Notes: generated by a model from the sequence alone, not told the origin. Numbered from the stretch's first letter, positions 35,551 to 43,642 are shown. The stretch is 64,000 nucleotides of DNA from Bacillota bacterium (GCA_012838305.1 DUPN01000100.1:94489-158488), one strand, 5' to 3'. Program-made: numbers and translations.

Positions 35551-36798
35551 ATGAACGTGAAAGTGGAAAGTGGTAGACAATTGGGTGTAGGAGAGCATGT
35601 GGCTCTTGGTTTTCAACATTTGTTCGCCATGTTTGGTGCTACTGTCTTGGTCCCTCTGTTGACAGGTCTGGACCCGGCGGTAGCCTTATTTACATCTGGT
35701 TCTGGTACACTCATTTTCCAGTTGCTGACCAAGGGCCAGGTCCCAGCTTATCTGGGATCATCCTTCGCCTTTATTGCCCCGATTATTGCTGCCGCCGGGC
35801 AATGGGGACTTCCCTATGCCCTGGGAGGAGGGGTCGCGGTTGGTTTAGTGTACGCCGCGGTGGCCTTACTCATCGCTAAAATCGGGACGAACTGGGTCGA
35901 TCGAGTCTTACCCCCTGTTGTCATCGGCTCTGTGATCATCGTTATTGGTCTGGGCTTAGCCTCCACGGCCGTTGGAATGGCGGGCTTTGTGGACGGCGGT
36001 TCCCTAGCCACCCCTGAGGTGCGGGTAGCCTTGTTTACCTTGTTGGTCACTGTCCTGGGCACCATTTTCTTCAAGGGTTTCCTCGCTGTTGTCCCCATTC
36101 TCATCGGCATTGTGGCCGGATACCTTTTCGCCCTTACCCAGGGAGTGGTAGACTTTGGGCCCGTGCGGGAGGCGGCCTGGATCGGTTTGCCTCAGTTTAT
36201 GGCCCCGAAGTTCAATGCAGCAGCCATCGCCATGATCCTTCCCGTCGCCTTGGTCTCCATCACCGAACACCTAGGGGACGTTCTGGTCATGAGCAAAATC
36301 ACGGGCAAAGACTACTACCGTAAACCTGGTTTGCACCGAACGCTCTTAGGCGATGGTCTAGCGACGTCCTGGGCCGCCCTCTGGGGTGGACCTCCTAATA
36401 CGACCTATGGTGAAAACGTGGGAGTGTTGGCCATCACAGGAGTGCACAATGTTTCCATCGTACGCACCGCAGCCATTTTAGCTGTTGCTCTGTCCTTTAT
36501 CCAGAAAATGGGCGCTCTGATTTCCACCATCCCATCGGCTGTCATGGGCGGCGTCTCCATTGTGCTCTTCGGCGTAATTGCGGCCTCGGGTCTGAGAACC
36601 TTAGTGGAGAGCGGTATTGACTACGGCGATAAGCGCAATTTGGTCATCTCTTCTGTAATTCTCGTCTTGGGCATTGGCAGCGCCGAACTGGGCCTGGGGG
36701 CACTCAAGCTCCAGGGGATGGGTCTAGCTACCGTAGTGGGCATTCTGCTCAACCTTGTTCTTCCCCAAAATGGGACCAGCAAATCCCAAGCAAGTTAA
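35551..36798 (+). CDS. uraA: Uracil permease
   Basis: 415 residues, nucleobase:cation symporter-2 family with about 12-14 membrane segments. Features: YLGSSFAFIAPI (uracil-binding region), GLASTAVGMAG and the signature GGPPNTTYGENVG around residue 280. Located right after pyrR, as pyrP is in Bacillus, so it is under the same attenuation. AAAGGAGG precedes the ATG. Confidence 0.93.
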   Translation: MNVKVESGRQLGVGEHVALGFQHLFAMFGATVLVPLLTGLDPAVALFTSGSGTLIFQLLTKGQVPAYLGSSFAFIAPIIAAAGQWGLPYALGGGVAVGLVYAAVALLIAKIGTNWVDRVLPPVVIGSVIIVIGLGLASTAVGMAGFVDGGSLATPEVRVALFTLLVTVLGTIFFKGFLAVVPILIGIVAGYLFALTQGVVDFGPVREAAWIGLPQFMAPKFNAAAIAMILPVALVSITEHLGDVLVMSKITGKDYYRKPGLHRTLLGDGLATSWAALWGGPPNTTYGENVGVLAITGVHNVSIVRTAAILAVALSFIQKMGALISTIPSAVMGGVSIVLFGVIAASGLRTLVESGIDYGDKRNLVISSVILVLGIGSAELGLGALKLQGMGLATVVGILLNLVLPQNGTSKSQAS

Positions 36799-36814
36799 AC
36801 AGAACAAGTAAGGC

Positions 36815-36841
36815 AAAGAGGAGCGCAATGCTCCTCTTTTG
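36815..36841 (+). terminator. Rho-independent terminator after uraA
   Basis: Perfect 10-bp stem AAAGAGGAGC/GCTCCTCTTT, loop GCAAT, tail TT. Confidence 0.85.
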
Positions 36842-36866
36842 TCGTAAACCAGGAAAATGATGGCTT

Positions 36867-37006
36867 GGACAGATCAATCGGCGTCAAATACTGGCACATA
36901 TGGTGTTGATGTTTGGTGACCAAAAGGAAACGAAGGGCGGTCCAGCCATTCATGGGCATAACCTGATCTACGCTTGATCGCTTCCTTTTGGGTCATTGAG
37001 CTGTCC
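36867..37006 (+). ncRNA. Candidate structured RNA with a three-way junction, unknown class
   Basis: No protein gene lies between 36799 and 37154; this part folds well. P1: GGACAG-A-TCAA (36867-36877) with TTGA-G-CTGTCC (36996-37006). P2: 36885-36897 with 36903-36915, 12 of 13 positions pairing, several as G-U. P3: 36917-36933 with 36978-36995, 16 pairs, one bulge and one mismatch, closing a 44-base inner region. P1 and P3 abut with no linker. The G-U pairs of P2 would be A-C mismatches on the other strand, so the RNA is read from the plus strand. I do not recognise a known class. No clear dedicated promoter was found. Confidence 0.5.
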
Positions 37007-37112
37007 ATCGTTCTGACCTACCCCTACCGGTAGTATGGAAAAGGCTCCGCCAAATTATACGCAAATCAAACGAACTTGCCCGCTCCGCCCAGGATCACAA
37101 AGGCAAAGGTTC

Positions 37113-37141
37113 TTGACATGGGCAGGTAACAGTGGTAATAT
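37113..37141 (+). promoter_or_regulatory. Promoter for tRNA-Cys
   Basis: Perfect TTGACA (37113-37118), 17-base spacer, TAATAT (37136-37141); 13 bases before the mature tRNA. Confidence 0.88.
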
Positions 37142-37154
37142 TTTAGGTGCTTGA

Positions 37155-37229
37155 GGCGGCATAGCCAAGTGGTAAGGCAGAGCTCTGCAAAAGCTCCACT
37201 CCCCGGTTCAAATCCGGGTGCCGCCTCCA
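37155..37229 (+). tRNA. tRNA-Cys (GCA)
   Basis: 75 bases including an encoded CCA end. Acceptor GGCGGCA/TGCCGCC, D-arm with AAGTGGTAAGGC, anticodon arm GAGCT-CTGCAAA-AGCTC with anticodon GCA, T-arm CCCGGTTCAAATCCGGG. U73 discriminator fits cysteine tRNA. Confidence 0.97.
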
Positions 37230-37262
37230 TTGATGCAGTTTAGTGAAGGGGGGAGTCAATTC

Positions 37263-37397
37263 GTGGCTAAAGCAAAGAGAGGTAAGAACATCAAAGAGCC
37301 AGGCTGGAGAGGGACGTGCCCCTCGTGTGGAAAATCCGGGGTGAAACTGCTCTGGGAAAGAGAAAATGTGAAGGTCTGCAAAGCATGCGGAAAATAG
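37263..37397 (+). CDS. 44-residue zinc-ribbon protein
   Basis: A GTG at 37263, eight bases after AGGGGGGAG, opens 44 codons ending in TAG. The product is basic at its start (AKAKRGKNIKEPGW) and carries two CxxC knuckles, CPSCG (residues 19-22) and CKACG (residues 39-42), 16 residues apart, as in ribosomal-protein-type zinc ribbons. No specific family recognised. Its place between tRNA-Cys and rpsD, plus the charge, suggests a ribosome- or RNA-associated role (inference). A terminator follows directly, and the tRNA-Cys promoter may serve both. Confidence 0.75.
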   Translation: MAKAKRGKNIKEPGWRGTCPSCGKSGVKLLWERENVKVCKACGK

Positions 37398-37403
37398 CAA
37401 AAC

Positions 37404-37425
37404 AAACGGCGTGAGCCGTTTTTTG
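37404..37425 (+). terminator. Terminator after the zinc-ribbon gene
   Basis: AAACGGC (37404-37410)/GCCGTTT (37415-37421) with loop GTGA and TTTT. Confidence 0.85.
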
Positions 37426-37441
37426 TTGCTCGAGATAACGA

Positions 37442-37464
37442 AAACCCGGACATGGTCCGGGTTT
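37442..37464 (-). terminator. Terminator after rpsD
   Basis: Perfect 10-bp stem AAACCCGGAC/GTCCGGGTTT with a 3-base loop. Read on the minus strand it follows the rpsD stop by four bases and runs into TTCG. The stem is strong; the T tract is short. Confidence 0.75.
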
Positions 37465-37468
37465 CTTC

Positions 37469-38071
37469 TTACTTAGAGTAAAACTCAACAATTTCTGCTT
37501 CGTTAATGTCTGGATTCAGTTCATCTCTCCGGGGAAGCCGGATCAATTCTCCCGTCCTAGCGTTCTCATCATAGCTGAGGTATTCAGGCACATTGGGACG
37601 AACTTCCAGGGCATCCTCGACAACCACTAGATTACGGCTCTTCTCTCTCAGCCCAATCACATCGCCAACACTCACTTGGAAGCTGGGGATATCAACTTTC
37701 TTGCCGTTCACTGTGATGTGTCCATGGGTGACAAGCTGTCTAGCGCCAGCCCTGCTCCGGGAAAAGCCGAGGCGAAAGACGAGGTTGTCCAAACGGGATT
37801 CCAAAAGGATCATGAAATTTTCACCGGTAATGCCCGACATTTTCGAGGCCTTTTGGAAGAGGTTCTTAAACTGTTTCTCGCTTAATCCATAAAGGAAACG
37901 CAGCTTTTGTTTTTCCTGTAACTGCAGTCCGTAGTTGCTTTGTTTGCGGCGGCGGTTTTGACCGTGCTGCCCTGGTGGGTAAGGACGTTTGCGCAGTTCT
38001 TTTCCGGTTTCGCTCAGGGAAAACCCTAACCGGCGACTCACTTTCCAGGTTGGTCCTGTATAACGTGACAT
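37469..38071 (-). CDS. rpsD: 30S ribosomal protein S4
   Basis: 200 residues, starting [16 protein letters not shown], with the S4 RNA-binding domain (about 90-155, [20 protein letters not shown]) and typical [13 protein letters not shown]. No zinc-binding cysteines, i.e. the C-minus form. It nucleates 30S assembly. It stands alone on the minus strand with its own terminator and a probable promoter, as in Bacillus, where S4 represses its own leader. Confidence 0.96.
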   Translation of the reverse strand: MSRYTGPTWKVSRRLGFSLSETGKELRKRPYPPGQHGQNRRRKQSNYGLQLQEKQKLRFLYGLSEKQFKNLFQKASKMSGITGENFMILLESRLDNLVFRLGFSRSRAGARQLVTHGHITVNGKKVDIPSFQVSVGDVIGLREKSRNLVVVEDALEVRPNVPEYLSYDENARTGELIRLPRRDELNPDINEAEIVEFYSK

Positions 38072-38149
38072 GTACTTCTCTCCAATCTTAAAGTTGAATC
38101 TAATCTGTTCGTTACCAAAGCAGCCGCGCCTTGTTAAATCTACCTTCAT

Positions 38150-38177
38150 AGGATACCACATTTTCTAGGATTTGCAA
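38150..38177 (-). promoter_or_regulatory. Probable rpsD promoter
   Basis: On the minus strand: TTGCAA (38177-38172), 16-base spacer, TATCCT (38155-38150). It leaves a leader of about 70 bases in which S4 autoregulation could act. Confidence 0.5.
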
Positions 38178-38229
38178 GGGTAAATTGTTCTGGGAACACC
38201 TAAACTAAGCAGAAGAGAGGGTGATCACA

Positions 38230-39030
38230 ATGAGAAGCATGTGGAATGGTTCCCTGTCCTTTGGCTTAGTGAACATTCCGGTGAAGATGTATGCAGCCAC
38301 ACAAGGTAAAGACCTTCGTTTTAACCAGCTGCACAGCGTATGCCACACCCCAATTAAGTACGAGAAGGTCTGTCCCCACTGCCAGCGTGCTGTGGTCCCA
38401 GAGGAGATTGTCCGCGGCTACAGCTACGAGCCGGGACGCTACGTGATCATTCAGGATGAGGAGTGGGAGAGTTTTGCGGCCCAGGCAACACGCACCGTGG
38501 ATATTTTGCGCTTTGTGGAGCTGCGGGAAATCGACCCCATCTATTATGAGAAAACCTACTACTTAGAACCTACGGATACCGGGGGTAAAGCCTATCGTTT
38601 GCTGCAGGAGGCTTTGCTGCAGTCGGGCAAGATCGCGGTGGCCGAAATCACAATTCGCTCCAAACCCTCTTTAGCCGTGGTCAGAGTATACCACGAAGTC
38701 TTGGCGCTGGAAACCATTTTCTACCCCGACGAAGTGCGGGATTACACCCACTTAGCCCAGGTTAGGGCTCCCGTTTCCCCGCGAGAATTGGAGGTTGCCC
38801 TGTCTTTGATCGAGACCTTGACCGAGCCCTTTAATCCTGAACACTACAGCGATGAACGCCGCTTAGGGCTGCAGGAACTGATCGAAAAGAAGATCCAGGG
38901 ACAGCAGATTGTCCAGGTCCAGCAGCCTGCGGCCGAAAAGGCCCCGGTGGATCTGTTGGCCGCTCTGCAAGCGTCCATCCAGGCGCAACAGGCTAAGGGC
39001 GCCAAAGCGCCAGGCGGGCTCCGGCATTGA
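38230..39030 (+). CDS. ku: Ku protein, non-homologous end joining
   Basis: 266 residues, a bacterial Ku core that forms a homodimeric ring on DNA ends. Begins MRSMWNGSLSFGLVNIPVKM, the usual pattern, with HCQRAV/VCPHC-type region and EKTYYLEPT. The C-terminal tail is Gln/Ala-rich. ATG at 38230 follows AGAGAGG by nine bases; an upstream GTG at 38221 is too close. Stop overlaps the ligase gene by four bases. Confidence 0.93.
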   Translation: MRSMWNGSLSFGLVNIPVKMYAATQGKDLRFNQLHSVCHTPIKYEKVCPHCQRAVVPEEIVRGYSYEPGRYVIIQDEEWESFAAQATRTVDILRFVELREIDPIYYEKTYYLEPTDTGGKAYRLLQEALLQSGKIAVAEITIRSKPSLAVVRVYHEVLALETIFYPDEVRDYTHLAQVRAPVSPRELEVALSLIETLTEPFNPEHYSDERRLGLQELIEKKIQGQQIVQVQQPAAEKAPVDLLAALQASIQAQQAKGAKAPGGLRH

Positions 39031-39938
39031 GCACCCGCTCCCTGCGCCCCATGCTGCCTCTCGATCAACCACTGCTCCCAGGGGAGACGCACTTTGTGCA
39101 CGAGGTTAAGTGGGATGGCTACCGGGCTTTGGCCCATCTGGAGAGGGGAGAGGCGGCTTTGATCAGCAGAAATGGACGCAGCCTCAACTCCCGCTTTCCC
39201 GCGCTGGTCAGGTGTCTAGAGGAAAGGAATCTCAGGGCCGTGCTCGATGGGGAAGTGGCCGCGCTCAACCGGGAAGGGCAGGTGGATTTTTCTCTGCTGC
39301 GCACCTCCCATGGGCAACTCGTCTATATTGTCTTTGATCTACTCTATCTTCAGGGTGAGAACCTATGCACCCAGCCTTGGTATAAGCGTCGAGAACGCCT
39401 GGAAGAGCTGATCACAAGCGCGGGGGCGATCCTGATTTCTCCCCTCTTAGCAGGCTCGGCCGCAGACAGCCTTGCCTTGGCCCGGGACAATCGGCTTGAG
39501 GGCATTGTCTCCAAGGATCCCAGCTCGCCCTATCTGCCGGGACAGCGCTCCCCTTTCTGGCGCAAGCAAAGGATCACCCGCAGCCTTGACCTTGTCTTGG
39601 TGGGACTGAGACTTGCTGCCAACAAAGTCCGTTCCATGGCCGTCGCCCTTTATATCGATCCTCAGCAGCTCTACTACCTAGGTAATGTGGGAAGCGGCCT
39701 GGGAGGCAGAGAACTCGATTTTCTCCAGCAGTCCATGGGTCTTTTGCGGATCGACGCTTGCCCTGTGATCAATCCTCCCCCTGCTAGCAAAGGGGATTGG
39801 GCTTGGCTGAGGCCCCATGTGGTGGTGGAAGTGGAGTACTTAGAGCTGACGGCACACAAACGCTTAAGGCATCCTGTTTTTCGGCGCTTCCGCTTTGACA
39901 AAAACCCGCAAGAGTGCATCATGAAGGAGAACACATGA
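39027..39938 (+). CDS. ligD: ATP-dependent DNA ligase (stand-alone LigD ligase domain)
   Basis: 303 residues: adenylation domain with nucleophile lysine in HEVKWDGYRA, motif III-like VLDGEVAAL, motif IV EGIVSKD and motif V-like FWRKQR, then an OB-fold (about 190-295). TTG start within the end of ku (TTGA). It lacks the polymerase and phosphoesterase domains usually fused in LigD; the polymerase is a separate gene next door. Seals breaks held by Ku. Confidence 0.9.
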   Translation: MSTRSLRPMLPLDQPLLPGETHFVHEVKWDGYRALAHLERGEAALISRNGRSLNSRFPALVRCLEERNLRAVLDGEVAALNREGQVDFSLLRTSHGQLVYIVFDLLYLQGENLCTQPWYKRRERLEELITSAGAILISPLLAGSAADSLALARDNRLEGIVSKDPSSPYLPGQRSPFWRKQRITRSLDLVLVGLRLAANKVRSMAVALYIDPQQLYYLGNVGSGLGGRELDFLQQSMGLLRIDACPVINPPPASKGDWAWLRPHVVVEVEYLELTAHKRLRHPVFRRFRFDKNPQECIMKENT

Positions 39939-40828
39939 GACAGATTGTGCAAGTTGAGGGTCATTCCCTGCAAATCTCCAACCTCGATAAGATCCTCTGG
40001 CCGCAAAAGGGTCTGACCAAAGCCCATCTGCTGGATTATCATGCCAGCCTTGCGCCTATAACCATGCGCCACTGGAAAGGCCGCACCCTGACCGTGACGC
40101 GCTATCCCCATGGAGTGGAGGGTGAGTTTTTCTATCAAAAGAATGTTCCGTCTTCAGCTCCCTCTTGGGTGCAGACGTCCAGAATGGAAGCAACAAACTA
40201 TGTGCTGGCCCAAAATTTGGCGACCATAACATGGCTGGCGAATTCCGGAGCCATCGAATTTCATCCTTCAACCTTTCTAGCCTCTAGCCCCAAGGTGCCC
40301 AGCTATGCTATTATTGATCTGGACCCCACAGCTCCCCTGGGCTTTGCCGAGGCCAGGGAGGTAGCCAAGTACTGCCGCGATGTCCTCGCTACGATGGAGC
40401 TTCTTGGCTATCCCAAACTTTCCGGTGCAACGGGGATCCACATTTACATTCCCCTGGAAGGACGCTATGATTTCCAAACCAGCTCCCACTTGGTGAAAGT
40501 GATCGGACAGACCCTAAAGCAGCTCTATCCGGAAAAAGTCACCCTAGAACGCCTGATCAAAAATCGACGCGGAGTTTATGTAGATTATCTGCAGAACCAC
40601 CCGGCCAAAACCATTGTGGGGGTGTACAGCCCTAGGCCAACACCTGAGGCCACTGTGTCCACACCGGTGGAGTGGGGGGATTTGGACTATTATGAACCCA
40701 GGGACTTTACATTGCAGACGGTGCCGCGCTGGGTGCAAGGGAAGGGGGATCTCTTCCAAGACGTCTACAGAAAACCCCAATCCCTGGGGGCCCTGGAACA
40801 CGTACTTTTTTCTGGTCGGAAATCTTGA
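39935..40828 (+). CDS. LigD-type polymerase/primase domain protein
   Basis: 297 residues, archaeo-eukaryotic primase fold polymerase of NHEJ. Catalytic aspartates are in AIIDLDPTAP near residue 124; RYPHGVEGEFFYQKN and GATGIHIYIPL are family motifs, and NRRGVYVDYLQN is conserved. ATG at 39935 after AAGGAG, overlapping the ligase stop. It fills in gaps before ligation. Completes a three-gene ku-lig-pol operon. The infC promoter begins inside its last codons. Confidence 0.9.
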   Translation: MRQIVQVEGHSLQISNLDKILWPQKGLTKAHLLDYHASLAPITMRHWKGRTLTVTRYPHGVEGEFFYQKNVPSSAPSWVQTSRMEATNYVLAQNLATITWLANSGAIEFHPSTFLASSPKVPSYAIIDLDPTAPLGFAEAREVAKYCRDVLATMELLGYPKLSGATGIHIYIPLEGRYDFQTSSHLVKVIGQTLKQLYPEKVTLERLIKNRRGVYVDYLQNHPAKTIVGVYSPRPTPEATVSTPVEWGDLDYYEPRDFTLQTVPRWVQGKGDLFQDVYRKPQSLGALEHVLFSGRKS

Positions 40829-40853
40829 CGGCTGCAAAATACTATGTTATACT
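40825..40853 (+). promoter_or_regulatory. Promoter for the infC operon
   Basis: TTGACG (40825-40830), 17-base spacer, TATACT (40848-40853). The -35 box overlaps the stop of the polymerase gene. Confidence 0.8.
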
Positions 40854-40926
40854 TCAGACGTTAAGCAGAAGCCACCGCTTCTCACCTTGTAACTCAGTGT
40901 TTTCAAGGTTAAACCCTGATTGCAGT

Positions 40927-40993
40927 ATCTGCCTATGGCAGATCGCTTTGGTATGTTTGGGTAGAACGGGTGGCGGATGCCATCCGTTTTTTG
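40927..40993 (+). promoter_or_regulatory. L20-type leader attenuator before infC
   Basis: A stem ATCTGCC/GGCAGAT (40927-40943) is followed by a terminator ACGGGTGG (40966-40973) / CCATCCGT (40980-40987) with TTTTT. Layout matches the L20 leader known upstream of infC-rpmI-rplT in Firmicutes, where excess L20 promotes termination. Confidence 0.7.
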
Positions 40994-41022
40994 CATTATT
41001 CTTATACTGGAGGGGTGACACC

Positions 41023-41601
41023 ATTAGTAGAGAACTAAGAGTGAATGATTTAATTCGGGCCCGTGAAGTGCGGGTTGTGGATGCTAACGGAGATCAGCTG
41101 GGCATAATGAGTGCGCGTGAAGCTTTAGGTATTGCTGGCGATCGAGGCATGGATCTGGTGGAAGTTGCACCAAATGCCAAACCGCCCGTGTGCCGAATTA
41201 TGGACTACGGCAAGCATCGCTATGAACAAAGCAAGCGCGACAAGGCTGCTAAGAAGAAACAAAAAGTGGTGAACATCAAGGAGATCCGCATGAGTCCCAA
41301 AATTGATGAACACGATTTTGAAGTGAAATTGAAAGCAGCAGAACGGTTCCTAAAGTCCGGTGACAAAGTGAAGGTTACGGTCCGTTTTCGTGGAAGAGAG
41401 ATTGTCCATTCGAATTTAGCACGAACCAAACTGGATTCCCTGGCGACTCAGCTCAAAGAAGTTGCCGTGGTTGAACGTCCGCCTAAACTGGAAGGCCGCC
41501 AAATGATCGCAGTACTAGCCCCTAGAACCGATACGAGTCAAAAAGCGGAGACGACGAAAGCAGCAGCTAGGCAAGGAGATACAGTGGAAGCCAATAATTA
41601 G
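41023..41601 (+). CDS. infC: Translation initiation factor IF-3
   Basis: 192 residues: N-domain ([18 protein letters not shown]), linker with the [13 protein letters not shown] region, and C-domain ending at about residue 170, plus a short polar tail. The frame has no ATG/GTG/TTG near GGAGGGGTGACACC; the codon in place is ATT at 41023, the rare start by which IF-3 limits its own synthesis in other bacteria. First gene of infC-rpmI-rplT. Confidence 0.95.
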   Translation: MSRELRVNDLIRAREVRVVDANGDQLGIMSAREALGIAGDRGMDLVEVAPNAKPPVCRIMDYGKHRYEQSKRDKAAKKKQKVVNIKEIRMSPKIDEHDFEVKLKAAERFLKSGDKVKVTVRFRGREIVHSNLARTKLDSLATQLKEVAVVERPPKLEGRQMIAVLAPRTDTSQKAETTKAAARQGDTVEANN

Positions 41602-41615
41602 GAGGTGTGTTCAAC

Positions 41616-41816
41616 ATGGCCAAAAAAATGAAGACCCATAGAGGCGCAGCCAAGAGGTTCAAGGTAACTGGAACGGGAAAAGTGATCAAGTTCAGTTCCT
41701 TTAGAAACCATATTCTGGGAAAGAAATCCGCAAAACGCAAACGTCAACTCAGGCATGGACAAGTGGCGAGTAAGGCCGACACGAAACGTGTACGCGAGCT
41801 TCTGCCATACAAATAG
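41616..41816 (+). CDS. rpmI: 50S ribosomal protein L35
   Basis: 66 residues, very basic, with the family start [21 protein letters not shown] at 41616 after TAGGAGGTG. Middle gene of the IF3-L35-L20 operon. Confidence 0.97.
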   Translation: MAKKMKTHRGAAKRFKVTGTGKVIKFSSFRNHILGKKSAKRKRQLRHGQVASKADTKRVRELLPYK

Positions 41817-41839
41817 ACGGTAATTAGGAGGAACAGACA

Positions 41840-42187
41840 ATGTCTAGAGTAAAAGGTGGCAAGGTCACTCGCCAAAGGCGCAAACGAATCCTTAAACTTG
41901 CCAAAGGTTATTATGGTGATAAAAGTAAAAAGTACCGCGTAGCCAATCAGGCTGTGATGAAATCTGGCAACTATGCCTACCGCGATCGCAAAGCGAAGAA
42001 GCGTGATTTCCGTAAACTATGGATTACCCGCATTAACGCAGCTGCACGCATGAATGGCATGTCCTATAGCACCTTCATTTCGGGTCTAAAGAAGAATGGC
42101 GTTGAAGTGAATCGCAAGGTTTTGGCTGATATTGCCGTTCATGATCAATCTGCCTTTGCTGATTTGGTGTCCATCGCCAAACAGTAA
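41840..42187 (+). CDS. rplT: 50S ribosomal protein L20
   Basis: 115 residues, basic, with [25 protein letters not shown]-type start (here read as [20 protein letters not shown]) and the late [15 protein letters not shown]. It is needed for 50S assembly and likely represses the operon through the leader. AGGAGGAA precedes ATG. Confidence 0.97.
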   Translation: MSRVKGGKVTRQRRKRILKLAKGYYGDKSKKYRVANQAVMKSGNYAYRDRKAKKRDFRKLWITRINAAARMNGMSYSTFISGLKKNGVEVNRKVLADIAVHDQSAFADLVSIAKQ

Positions 42188-42207
42188 GCGTGTCTGCAAA
42201 CACTTCC

Positions 42208-42238
42208 GGGCGGTCATCCTCCCGGTCTTTCTTTTTTA
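42208..42238 (+). terminator. Weak terminator after rplT
   Basis: CCGGG/CCCGG stem with a 10-base loop, then TCTTTCTTTTTT. Short stem, so readthrough into the methyltransferase gene is possible. Confidence 0.5.
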
Positions 42239-42250
42239 GGGGGGTTGGTC

Positions 42251-43051
42251 ATGGACGCCGGAATCACCAGCAAGAACAACGAACGACTGCGCAGGGCCAA
42301 ACGATTGCAGCGCAAGAAGTACCGGGACCAGCTGGGGATGTTCCTCCTGGAAGGGGTGCGGATAGTGGGCGATGCCCTTGCTACGTCCCTGGTGGACGAG
42401 CTTTTCTTCGGGCCGCGGCTTTATGACACGCCCAGGGGCGCCGAAGTTGTGAAGAGGGCCCAGAACCAAGGGATCCCTGCCCTTAAGTGCAGCGACGAGG
42501 TGCTGGCGGAGCTCACAGAGACAGTCAGCTCCCAGGGAGTGGTAGCTGTGGTCCGAAAACCCTCGTGGCCCCTTTCTTGTTCGGGTTTGATGCTCGTGGC
42601 CGACGGCATCCAGGACCCAGGGAACATGGGCAGCTTGCTGCGTACCGCGGCAGGGGCTGGAGTGCGCGGTCTACTGGTTGTCCAAGGCTCTGTGGATCTG
42701 TACAATCCCAAGGTTGTGCGTTCAAGCATGGGAGCGGTTTTGCACCTGCCCCACTGGTATCTGAGCCGCCAAGACATCCTCCAGCTGGTCAGGGAAAACG
42801 GAAGCACCTTGGCCCTTGCCGACCTGCTGCAGGCGGAGAGCATGTGGGATGTGCGTTTTCCAAACGACGTCGCCCTTGTCGTGGGCAATGAAGCCTGGGG
42901 GATCCATGCAGACTTCCGCAAAGAGGCCCAGCTCCGGGTGGAAATTCCCCTGACAGGAGCGGTGGAGTCCCTTAACGCCTCTGTGGCCGCGGGCATATTG
43001 CTCTATGAGATCCTGCGCCAAAGACGATCAATACGAAACAGCCAAGAGTGA
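42251..43051 (+). CDS. TrmH/SpoU family RNA 2'-O-methyltransferase
   Basis: 266 residues: N-terminal substrate-binding domain (about 1-95) and the knotted SPOUT domain (about 105-258) with motif 1 VADGIQDPGNMGSLLRTA, motif 2 LVVGNEAWGI and motif 3 VEIPLTGAVESLNASVAAGI. It methylates rRNA or tRNA ribose; exact site unknown. Follows rplT as ysgA does in Bacillus. ATG at 42251 after AGGGGGG; TTG at 42245 rejected as too close. Confidence 0.9.
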   Translation: MDAGITSKNNERLRRAKRLQRKKYRDQLGMFLLEGVRIVGDALATSLVDELFFGPRLYDTPRGAEVVKRAQNQGIPALKCSDEVLAELTETVSSQGVVAVVRKPSWPLSCSGLMLVADGIQDPGNMGSLLRTAAGAGVRGLLVVQGSVDLYNPKVVRSSMGAVLHLPHWYLSRQDILQLVRENGSTLALADLLQAESMWDVRFPNDVALVVGNEAWGIHADFRKEAQLRVEIPLTGAVESLNASVAAGILLYEILRQRRSIRNSQE

Positions 43052-43093
43052 AAAACTTTAGCAGACAACAGGATGGAGAGTGAGAGTTTTTTC

Positions 43094-43144
43094 TTGACAT
43101 TCCACCTGGACATGGTAGAATAAATGAGTAGAATTATCAATAAT
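43094..43144 (+). promoter_or_regulatory. perR promoter with overlapping palindromic operator candidate
   Basis: TTGACA (43094-43099), 16-base spacer, TAGAAT (43116-43121). Just downstream, ATTAT-CA-ATAAT (43133-43144) is a perfect palindrome resembling half of a Fur/Per box, at a position suited to autorepression. Confidence 0.6.
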
Positions 43145-43156
43145 GGAGGAGACGCC

Positions 43157-43573
43157 GTGAAGCCTAAAGGTTTTGTCCGACGTACGCGGCAGCGTGAGGC
43201 TATTCTTGCGGTCCTAAAAGGGACAAAATGCCATCCCACCGCAGACTGGGTGTATCAAGAAGTACGTAAAGAGATGCCCCATGTTAGTCTGGGTACCATA
43301 TATCGCAATCTGCGCACGCTCAGTGAGCACGGAGAGATTCAGGAGTTGGCCTTTGGCAGCGCTCATTCCCGTTTTGACGCCAACCCCGATAATCACTATC
43401 ACTTCATCTGTGAAGAATGTGGCACCATCGAGGATTTGGAGATGCCTGCACTGGCTGAGTTGGGTAAAGAAGCCCTGAAGCTTCCAGGCTACGAGGTGCG
43501 GGGACATCGCCTCGAGTTCCATGGAATCTGTCCGCATTGCTCCCACCATCGCTCCGACGATTACGCAAACTGA
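43157..43573 (+). CDS. perR: Fur family regulator, PerR-like
   Basis: 138 residues: winged-helix domain (about 1-80, HPTADWVYQEV, VSLGTIYRNLRTL) and dimerisation domain with structural zinc cysteines CEECG and CPHCS. The metal-site residue after the first CxxC reads IEDLE, with aspartate where PerR has Asp and Fur has Glu, so peroxide sensing is the better guess. GTG at 43157 follows GGAGGA by six bases. A terminator follows. Confidence 0.8.
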   Translation: MKPKGFVRRTRQREAILAVLKGTKCHPTADWVYQEVRKEMPHVSLGTIYRNLRTLSEHGEIQELAFGSAHSRFDANPDNHYHFICEECGTIEDLEMPALAELGKEALKLPGYEVRGHRLEFHGICPHCSHHRSDDYAN

Positions 43574-43588
43574 ACAATCAGCCGCGTC

Positions 43589-43626
43589 AATCTGGGTATC
43601 AGTAGGGTACTCAGATTTTTTTTGCA
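43589..43626 (+). terminator. Terminator after perR
   Basis: AATCTGGGTATC pairs imperfectly (two mismatches) with GGTACTCAGATT and is followed by about eight T. Confidence 0.7.
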
Positions 43627-43642
43627 TTTTTTCGTTCTACCA

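Noticed and set aside
36917-36995. Long inverted repeat taken as a small transposon (MITE) end pair
   Set aside because: No target duplication seen, and the repeat nests inside a larger helix with matching junctions, which fits an RNA fold better.
36842-37010. 6S RNA
   Set aside because: The fold is a branched three-way junction rather than one long rod with a central bubble.
37024-37033. CTACCGGTAG palindrome
   Set aside because: Perfect but only 10 bases, with no partner site or promoter close enough to call an operator.
40825-41022. Upstream extension of infC to an early start
   Set aside because: The stretch contains the promoter and the L20-type leader hairpins; the family starts at the ATT.
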